Assembly: GCA_038253325.1 (NCBI GenBank)
Contig: JBBSHE010000071.1
Location: 1 to 10,709 of the forward strand
Direction: 5' to 3'
From: JBBSHE01 sp038253325
Lineage (GTDB): Bacteria; Actinomycetota; Actinomycetes; Propionibacteriales; Nocardioidaceae
Length of the DNA stretch: 10,709 bases
Positions 6,097 to 10,709 of this stretch are shown one piece after another (within the stretch, counting starts at the first letter, position 1; every line of letters begins with the position of its first letter). The translations under genes and the position numbers were made by a program. A model generated the notes under the pieces. The model saw nothing but the letters and a program-made list of their open reading frames with translations, was not told the origin of the DNA and did not search any database.

Positions 6097-7236
6097 TCAG
6101 CGGTAGAGGTCGCGGGCGATGATCGTGCGCTGTACCTCTGTCGCGCCCTCATAGATCCGCGGCGCCCGGACCTCGCGGTACAAGTGCTCGAGCAGGTGAC
6201 CCCGCTGCAACGCGCGCGCGCCGTGCACCTGGATGGCCGCGTCCACGACGTATTGAGCCGTCTCGGTCGCGAACAGCTTCGCCATCGCCGAGCTGCTGGA
6301 GACGCCCGGTCGGCAGGCGTCATACGCCGCACCGGCGCAATAGACCATCAGCCGGGCAGCCTGGGTACGCGTCGCCATCTCCGCCAGCGCGTGGCCGACC
6401 GCCTGCATGTCCTTGAGCGGTGCACCAAAGGCCGTACGTTCGCCGGCATACGCCACGGCGGCGTCGAGCGCGGCCTGCGCCATCCCGACGGCGAACGCCC
6501 CGACACTCGGTCGGAACAGGTCGAGCGTCCGCATGGCAACGCCGAAGCCCTGGTCGGGCTCGCCGAGCAGGTCTGACCGTTCGACGAGTACGCCGTCGAA
6601 GTGAAGCCGGCCGATCGGATGCGGCGACAGCAGATCGAGGTGTTCTCCGGTCAGGCCCGGTCGGTCAGCGGGCACCACGAACGCGGTGACGCCGCGGGCT
6701 CCCGCATCGGCGGTCGTGCGCGCGAACACCGTATAGACGTCAGCCTCTGGGGCATTCGAGATCCACGTCTTCTCGCCCGTCAGCCGCCAACCGTCACCGT
6801 CGGGCTCGGCCCGCAAGCTGAGGGCGGCGGCGTCCGACCCGGCGTCGGGCTCGCTCAGCGCGAACGCCGCGATCGCCTCGCCCCGCGCTACTGCCGTCAC
6901 CCACCGTTGCACCTGATCGGTGGTCCCCGACTGAAGGATCGGGTACGCGCCGAGGCCTTGCAGGGCAAGCGCCGTCTCAGCTTCCGTGCACTCCGTCGCG
7001 AGGCCCTCGCGGAGCAGGCAGAGATCCAGGGCGGCGGCCTCGCGAGACGTGGCGCCGTCACGGACTCCGGGGAACAACCGGGTCAGCAGACCCAGGCGTC
7101 CCAGCTCGCTGACAAGCTCGGGGTTCACTCGGCCCGCTGCTCCACGGTCCGCGAGCGGGACGAGTGTCGTGCGGGCAACCTCGCGTACCCACTCGAGCAG
7201 CTCGCGCTGCTCCCGGCGGAGCTCCCAGTCGGGCAC
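6097..7236 (-). CDS. Acyl-CoA dehydrogenase
   Basis: A 379-residue flavoprotein of the acyl-CoA dehydrogenase family, which removes two hydrogens alpha,beta to the CoA ester and passes electrons to ETF. Visible signatures: FALSEPDAGSD at 125-135 and GEKTWISNAPEADVYTVFART at 154-174 for FAD and substrate binding; RTAFGAPLKDMQAVGHALAEM at 267-287; QVHGARALQRGHLLEHLYREVRAPRIYEG; and the catalytic base Glu363 in IYEGATEVQR. Length and all signatures are intact. The GTG start at 7236 lies one base after the crotonase stop, with GGAAGGG eight bases upstream inside that gene, so the two are translationally coupled. In this cluster it probably acts on a saturated or ring-derived dicarboxylic acyl-CoA (glutaryl- or pimeloyl-like) formed during anthraniloyl-CoA breakdown; the substrate is inferred only. 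Its 3' end faces the CoA ligase across the repeat-filled gap. Confidence 0.93.
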   Translation of the reverse strand: MPDWELRREQRELLEWVREVARTTLVPLADRGAAGRVNPELVSELGRLGLLTRLFPGVRDGATSREAAALDLCLLREGLATECTEAETALALQGLGAYPILQSGTTDQVQRWVTAVARGEAIAAFALSEPDAGSDAAALSLRAEPDGDGWRLTGEKTWISNAPEADVYTVFARTTADAGARGVTAFVVPADRPGLTGEHLDLLSPHPIGRLHFDGVLVERSDLLGEPDQGFGVAMRTLDLFRPSVGAFAVGMAQAALDAAVAYAGERTAFGAPLKDMQAVGHALAEMATRTQAARLMVYCAGAAYDACRPGVSSSSAMAKLFATETAQYVVDAAIQVHGARALQRGHLLEHLYREVRAPRIYEGATEVQRTIIARDLYR

Positions 7237-7237
7237 C

Positions 7238-8065
7238 TCAGCGGCCCTTCCATTCGGGCGGACGCTTGCCGGTGAAGGCGGCGTGGAACTCGCGGTAGTC
7301 CGCGCCCTTCATGAGCAATGCCTGAGTCACTGCCTCCAGCTCGACCGCGCCGGACAGGCTCATGTCGAGCTCCCGGCTGAGCAGCACCTTCGTCTGCGCG
7401 TACGCCTGGCGCGGTCCGGACGCGAGCCGCGCCGCCAGCGCGGTCGAGGCGGTGTCGACGGCTTCGTCGTCGACGAGCTCCGTCACGAGTCCCCACTGCT
7501 CGGCGCACTCGGCCGACAGCGCGTCACCGAGCGTGAGTAACTGAGTCGCTCGACCCAGCCCGACCATCCGTGGGAGCAGGTAGGCCGCCCCCATGTCCGC
7601 GCCCGCCAGGCCGACTCTCGTGAACAGGAATGCAAACGACGCCGACCGAGCGACGATCCGGAAGTCGGCTGCCAGGGCGAGCACCGATCCTGCCCCCGCG
7701 GCAACGCCGTGGACCGCGGCGACGACCAACGCAGGCGACTCGCGCATCGCCCGGACGACATCGCCCGTCATGGTCGTGAACGCGAGCAGCTCATCGGGAC
7801 GCATCTCCAACGTCGCGCCGATGATCTCGTTGACGTCGCCGCCCGAGCAGAACGCCCGCCCCTCACCACGCAGCACGACAACGGCGGTGTCATCACGGTG
7901 GGGAATCTCCGCGAAGAAGTCACGCAGGTCGGCGTACACCTCGAACGTGAGCGCGTTGAGCCGCTCGGGCCGGTTGAACGTCACCGTCGCCACGCCGTCC
8001 GACCGCCGGACGTCGAAGTTCTGCCAATGGTCGGTGAACGGCGCAGAGCTGCGGTACGGACTCAT
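7238..8065 (-). CDS. Crotonase-fold (enoyl-CoA hydratase/isomerase family) protein lacking both classical catalytic Glu
   Basis: A 275-residue crotonase-superfamily member with FNRPERLNALT at 30-40, the first oxyanion-hole segment AFCSGGDVNE at 71-80, the second at HGVAAGAGSVLALAADFRI (119-137), and the ending EFHAAFTGKRPPEWKGR. When aligned by eye with rat enoyl-CoA hydratase, the two catalytic glutamates (Glu144 and Glu164) fall at Val128 and Phe148. A conserved-looking Asp157 stands in GLAGADMGAAYLLPRMVG. The oxyanion hole for the CoA thioester is retained, so it binds an acyl-CoA, but ordinary hydration of a double bond is doubtful. Ring-opening hydrolases of the same superfamily (BadI, MenB relatives) use other acids, so a role in opening the 2-oxo-cyclohexane ring is conceivable. 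The ATG at 8065 has GAGGAGG 12 bases upstream, somewhat far. It is first in an operon with the acyl-CoA dehydrogenase and divergent from the hydroxylase gene. Confidence 0.9.
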   Translation of the reverse strand: MSPYRSSAPFTDHWQNFDVRRSDGVATVTFNRPERLNALTFEVYADLRDFFAEIPHRDDTAVVVLRGEGRAFCSGGDVNEIIGATLEMRPDELLAFTTMTGDVVRAMRESPALVVAAVHGVAAGAGSVLALAADFRIVARSASFAFLFTRVGLAGADMGAAYLLPRMVGLGRATQLLTLGDALSAECAEQWGLVTELVDDEAVDTASTALAARLASGPRQAYAQTKVLLSRELDMSLSGAVELEAVTQALLMKGADYREFHAAFTGKRPPEWKGR

Positions 8066-8110
8066 CTCGGGGCTGAACCTCCTCGCAGCTGAGCTGCCAC
8101 CTCGCGCGGC

Positions 8111-8146
8111 GCTTCGACCGGCCCAGCCGCTTCGACCGGTCCAGCG
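8111..8146. repeat. Tandem 18-bp repeat upstream of the crotonase gene
   Basis: GCTTCGACCGGCCCAGCC (8111-8128) is followed directly by GCTTCGACCGGTCCAGCG (8129-8146), 16 of 18 bases alike. It would lie in the 5' leader of the crotonase-dehydrogenase transcript if the minus-strand TACGCT (8148-8143) serves as its -10 box. It could be a regulator site or a chance duplication. Confidence 0.6.
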
Positions 8147-8155
8147 TATACGTGA

Positions 8156-8213
8156 GTGTCATGCTGCATCGTTGACGGTCGTCGAACACGCGACATATGC
8201 TCCAGCATGACAC
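8156..8213. promoter_or_regulatory. Perfect 11-bp inverted repeat bracketing the hydroxylase promoter (probable operator)
   Basis: GTGTCATGCTG (8156-8166) and CAGCATGACAC (8203-8213) are exact reverse complements separated by 36 bases. The left arm sits just before the -35 box and the right arm overlaps the expected transcription start, so a bound regulator would cover or loop the promoter. The right arm also forms a tighter dyad ATGCT-CC-AGCAT (8197-8208) over the -10 box, and the left arm overlaps ATGC-T-GCAT (8161-8169). The PaaX-like protein is the nearest candidate binder. Confidence 0.6.
8172..8201 (+). promoter_or_regulatory. Sigma-70-type promoter for the hydroxylase/reductase fusion gene
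   Basis: TTGACG at 8172-8177 and TATGCT at 8196-8201 with an 18-base spacer match housekeeping -35 and -10 boxes well. Transcription would start near 8208, leaving a leader of about 45 bases before the ATG at 8253. Confidence 0.65.
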
Positions 8214-8252
8214 GGTCTCGCGTCTCGCGGATGCCGTGACGAAAGGCGAGCG

Positions 8253-10622
8253 ATGCGGATCGCAGTGATCGGAGGTGGCCCCGGTGGGCTCTACTTCGCG
8301 GCTCTCGCCGCGGCGCTCGGTCCCGACGACGAGATCACTGTGTGGGAGCGCAACTCTGCCGACGACACGTTCGGCTTCGGTGTCGTGTTCTCCGACGAGA
8401 CGCTGGGCGGGATAGAGCACGCGGACCCAAAGGTCCATGCCGCGATGCAGGCGGAGTTCGCCCGGTGGGACGACATCGACGTCCACGTGCGCGGTCAGCG
8501 GATCACCAGCGGCGGGCACGGGTTCGCGGCGATGAGCCGCCGCCGGCTGCTGGAGATCCTGCACGAGCGGTGCCGGGCACTCGGCGTCGAGCTGCACTTC
8601 CTCACCGAGGCGCCCGACGTCGAGGACCTGTCGGCGACGCACGACCTCGTGGTCGCCAGCGACGGCGTCAACTCGGCCGTACGCGGCCGGTTCGCCGACA
8701 CGTTCCGGCCCACGCTCGACGTCCGACAGTGCCGGTACATGTGGCTGGGAACCGACCGGGTCTTTGATGCGTTCAAGTTCTATCTCTCCGAGACGCCGTA
8801 CGGCGTCATGCAGATCCACGGCTATCCGTACGACGCGTACGGCAGCACGTTCATCGTCGAGATGCACGACGACGTCTGGCGGCGAGCCGGCTTCGACGCG
8901 CTCGCACCCGATGGATTGGCGCCCGGGCAGTCCGACCAGGCGTCGATCGAGCGGGTACGCGAGCTGTTCCGCGACGTTCTGGACGGGCACCAGGTGATGG
9001 CCAACAACTCGCGCTGGACAAGCTTTGTCACGGTCCGAAACGAGATCTGGCGGCACGACAATGTCGTGCTGCTCGGCGACGCGGCGCACACGGCGCACTT
9101 CTCGATCGGGTCCGGGACCAAGCTCGCGATGGAGGACGCGCTCGCGCTCGCCGCCTCGTTGCGCGAGTCTGGCGACCGGGTCGCCGCGCTCGAGTCGTAC
9201 GAGGAGGAGCGCCGTCCGGTCGTCTTGTCGACTCAGCGCGCGGCGCAGGCGAGCGCGGAGTGGTTCGAGAACCTCGGCCAGTACATGCATCAGGAGCCGA
9301 TGCAGCTGGCGTTCAACATCATGACTCGCAGCCGGCGCGTGACGTACGACAACCTCAGGGTGCGCGACCACGAGTTCGTCGAGCACGCCGACGCGTGGTT
9401 CGCCGAGCACGAGCGTCGCCGGGGATTCGGTGACGGGAGCGTCCGGCCGCCGATGTTCCAGCCGTTCCGGCTGCGCGGGCTCGACCTGGCGAACCGTGTG
9501 GTCGTGTCCGCGATGGACATGTACATGGCGGACGAGGGGCTGCCGGGCGACTTCCACTTCACCCACCTGACCGGTAAGGCATTGGGCGGCGCCGGCCTGG
9601 TGATGACCGAGATGGTCTGCGTGTCACCGGAGGGGCGGATCAGTCCGGGCTGCTGCGGCATCTACTCCGACGAGCACACGACTGCGTTCCGGCGGATCAC
9701 CGACTTCGTCCACGAGCACACTGACGCCAAGATCGGAATGCAGATCGGCCACTCGGGACGCAAGGGTTCGACCCGCCGGATGTGGGACGGCATGGACCAG
9801 CCGCTGCCAGACGGCAACTGGGAGGTCGTCGGCCCGTCACCTCTGCCGTACCGCGCCGGGGTCAACCAGGTGCCACGGGAGATGACGGTCGAGGAGATGC
9901 GCGTCGTCATGGCGCAGTTCGTGGACGGTGCACGCCGAGCCGAAACGGCAGGCTTCGACCTGCTCGAGCTGCACTGCGCGCACGGTTACCTGCTGTCGAG
10001 CTTCATCTCGCCGATCACGAACCATCGGACCGACGATTACGGCGGAAGCCTCGAAAACCGGCTGCGCTTCCCGCTCGAGGTGTTCGACGCGGTCCGTGCC
10101 GTCTGGCGCGCAGACTCACCGATCACGGTACGCATCTCGGCGACCGACTGGGTGCCAGGAGGTATCGACACCGACGAGTCGGTGCGGATCGCTCAGGCGT
10201 TCGCGAATGCTGGTGCGGACGCGGTCGACGTCTCGACCGGCCAGGTCACGCCCGACGAGCGCCCGGACTACGGGCGGTCGTTCCAGACGCCGTACTCCGA
10301 CGCGATTCGCAACCGCGTCGACGTTGCGGCGATCGCCGTCGGGGCGATCTCGTCGTACGACGACGTCAACTCGATCATCCTTGCCGGACGTGCGGACCTT
10401 TGCGCCCTCGGGCGGGCGCACCTCTACGAGCCGAACTGGACACTGCATGCCGCGATCGAGCAGGAGTACGACGGTCCTGGTGCAACGTGGCCGACGCCGT
10501 GGCTGCCCGGCCGACGCAAACCACCGACCGGCCGCACCGACGGGCAGAAGCCGCGACTCCAGCTGATCCGCGAGGGCGACACCGGCGTCCGCCACGAGCG
10601 CTGGCGCCCGTCGATACGATAG
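8253..10622 (+). CDS. Anthraniloyl-CoA (2-aminobenzoyl-CoA) monooxygenase/reductase, or salicylyl-CoA 5-hydroxylase/oxidoreductase fusion
   Basis: A 789-residue two-domain flavoenzyme. Residues 1-390 are a class A flavin monooxygenase: FAD-binding IGGGPGG at 6-12, the ASDGVNSAVR motif at 135-144 and LLGDAAHTAHFSIGSG at 273-288. Residues 400-735 are an Old Yellow Enzyme/2,4-dienoyl-CoA reductase-like FMN domain: QIGHSGRKG at 497-505, ELHCAHGYLLSSFISP with His574 and His577, and DDYGGSLENR at 594-603. The same fusion in Azoarcus evansii hydroxylates 2-aminobenzoyl-CoA at C5 and reduces the ring to 2-amino-5-oxocyclohex-1-enecarbonyl-CoA with NADH and O2; relatives are annotated as salicylyl-CoA 5-hydroxylases. 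The reductase domain is intact, and no gentisate dioxygenase is near, which favours the anthranilate reaction. The ATG at 8253 has AAAGG six bases upstream. The frame is continuous through both domains, so the fusion is real. The stop is 10 bases before a tRNA gene. Confidence 0.93.
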   Translation: MRIAVIGGGPGGLYFAALAAALGPDDEITVWERNSADDTFGFGVVFSDETLGGIEHADPKVHAAMQAEFARWDDIDVHVRGQRITSGGHGFAAMSRRRLLEILHERCRALGVELHFLTEAPDVEDLSATHDLVVASDGVNSAVRGRFADTFRPTLDVRQCRYMWLGTDRVFDAFKFYLSETPYGVMQIHGYPYDAYGSTFIVEMHDDVWRRAGFDALAPDGLAPGQSDQASIERVRELFRDVLDGHQVMANNSRWTSFVTVRNEIWRHDNVVLLGDAAHTAHFSIGSGTKLAMEDALALAASLRESGDRVAALESYEEERRPVVLSTQRAAQASAEWFENLGQYMHQEPMQLAFNIMTRSRRVTYDNLRVRDHEFVEHADAWFAEHERRRGFGDGSVRPPMFQPFRLRGLDLANRVVVSAMDMYMADEGLPGDFHFTHLTGKALGGAGLVMTEMVCVSPEGRISPGCCGIYSDEHTTAFRRITDFVHEHTDAKIGMQIGHSGRKGSTRRMWDGMDQPLPDGNWEVVGPSPLPYRAGVNQVPREMTVEEMRVVMAQFVDGARRAETAGFDLLELHCAHGYLLSSFISPITNHRTDDYGGSLENRLRFPLEVFDAVRAVWRADSPITVRISATDWVPGGIDTDESVRIAQAFANAGADAVDVSTGQVTPDERPDYGRSFQTPYSDAIRNRVDVAAIAVGAISSYDDVNSIILAGRADLCALGRAHLYEPNWTLHAAIEQEYDGPGATWPTPWLPGRRKPPTGRTDGQKPRLQLIREGDTGVRHERWRPSIR

Positions 10623-10632
10623 GGCGCTGGTC

Positions 10633-10705
10633 GCCGGCGTGGCGCAACTGGCAGCGCATCCGACTTGTAATCGGAAGGTTAGGGGTTCGAGTCCCCTCGC
10701 CGGCT
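10633..10705 (+). tRNA. tRNA-Thr (anticodon TGT)
   Basis: A complete 73-base cloverleaf. The acceptor stem GCCGGCG/CGCCGGC is a perfect 7-bp pair, the D stem is GCGC/GCGC with GG in an 8-base loop, the anticodon stem is TCCGA/TCGGA around CTTGTAA with TGT at 10666-10668, and the T arm is AGGGG-TTCGAGT-CCCCT. The discriminator is T at 10705; the following CCCA does not give an in-place CCA, so the 3' end is probably added after transcription. It lies 10 bases after the hydroxylase stop, on the same strand. Confidence 0.95.
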
Positions 10706-10709
10706 CCCA

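Noticed and set aside
6033..6332. Small minus-strand frame ending in NGWAF repeats
   Set aside because: Overlaps the acyl-CoA dehydrogenase gene in another frame; the peptide repeat is just the translated 15-bp DNA repeat.
8156..8213. Inverted repeat as ends of an insertion sequence
   Set aside because: Only 36 bp lie between the arms and they contain a promoter, not a transposase.
7920..9566. 548-codon open frame on the minus strand
   Set aside because: Antisense to the hydroxylase fusion and overlapping the crotonase start; no recognisable domain in its translation.
8253..10622. Two separate genes joined by a sequencing error
   Set aside because: The reading frame is continuous and the same monooxygenase-reductase fusion is known in other bacteria.

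Overview
The window is high-GC DNA with GTG starts, short intergenic gaps, at least one apparently leaderless gene and actinobacterial-type proteins (PaaX and ABATE/CGNR regulators, a salicylyl-/anthraniloyl-CoA hydroxylase-reductase fusion). I read it as an actinobacterial chromosome. A Propionibacteriales-like source is only a guess. No gene-free stretch exceeds 300 bases; the longest gaps are the 187 bp and 136 bp regulatory or repeat regions described below.

Layout. (1) 1-713, minus strand: the start of hypB, cut by the window edge inside its P-loop, preceded by a complete hypA. These are nickel-insertion genes for a [NiFe] hydrogenase, so a hydrogenase locus probably continues to the left. 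HypB carries a long, strictly alternating His-X tract built from 6-bp and 18-bp DNA repeats. (2) 811-1443, minus: an ABATE/CGNR zinc-finger regulator, divergent from (3) 1531-2139, plus: a secreted protein of unknown function with an inverted repeat just upstream of and touching its ribosome binding site. (4) 2185-10622: a catabolic cluster. It contains an SDR dehydrogenase and a Rid-family protein (plus), a PaaX-type regulator (minus), a 2-aminobenzoate/benzoate-type CoA ligase (plus), an acyl-CoA dehydrogenase and a crotonase-fold protein (minus), and a 789-residue flavin monooxygenase/Old Yellow Enzyme fusion (plus). (5) 10633-10705: tRNA-Thr(TGT).

How the genes work together. The ligase plus fusion enzyme match the aerobic CoA-dependent route for 2-aminobenzoate (anthranilate) described in Azoarcus evansii. 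In that route anthraniloyl-CoA is hydroxylated at C5 and reduced to 2-amino-5-oxocyclohex-1-enecarbonyl-CoA, then handled by beta-oxidation-like steps. That intermediate is an enamine, which gives the Rid-family protein a plausible job. The SDR, acyl-CoA dehydrogenase and crotonase would supply the later redox and ring-opening steps. No gentisate dioxygenase is present, which argues against the salicylate-to-gentisate variant. No thiolase is present either, so the end of the pathway must be encoded elsewhere. The PaaX-like protein is the obvious local regulator, probably sensing an aryl-CoA.

Points most worth checking: the crotonase lacks both classical catalytic glutamates; the Rid protein lacks the carboxylate-binding arginine; the hydroxylase gene has a good promoter (TTGACG-N18-TATGCT) bracketed by a perfect 11-bp inverted repeat; and the convergent ligase/dehydrogenase junction is filled with two families of direct repeats that are inverted copies of each other and can fold into a long hairpin.
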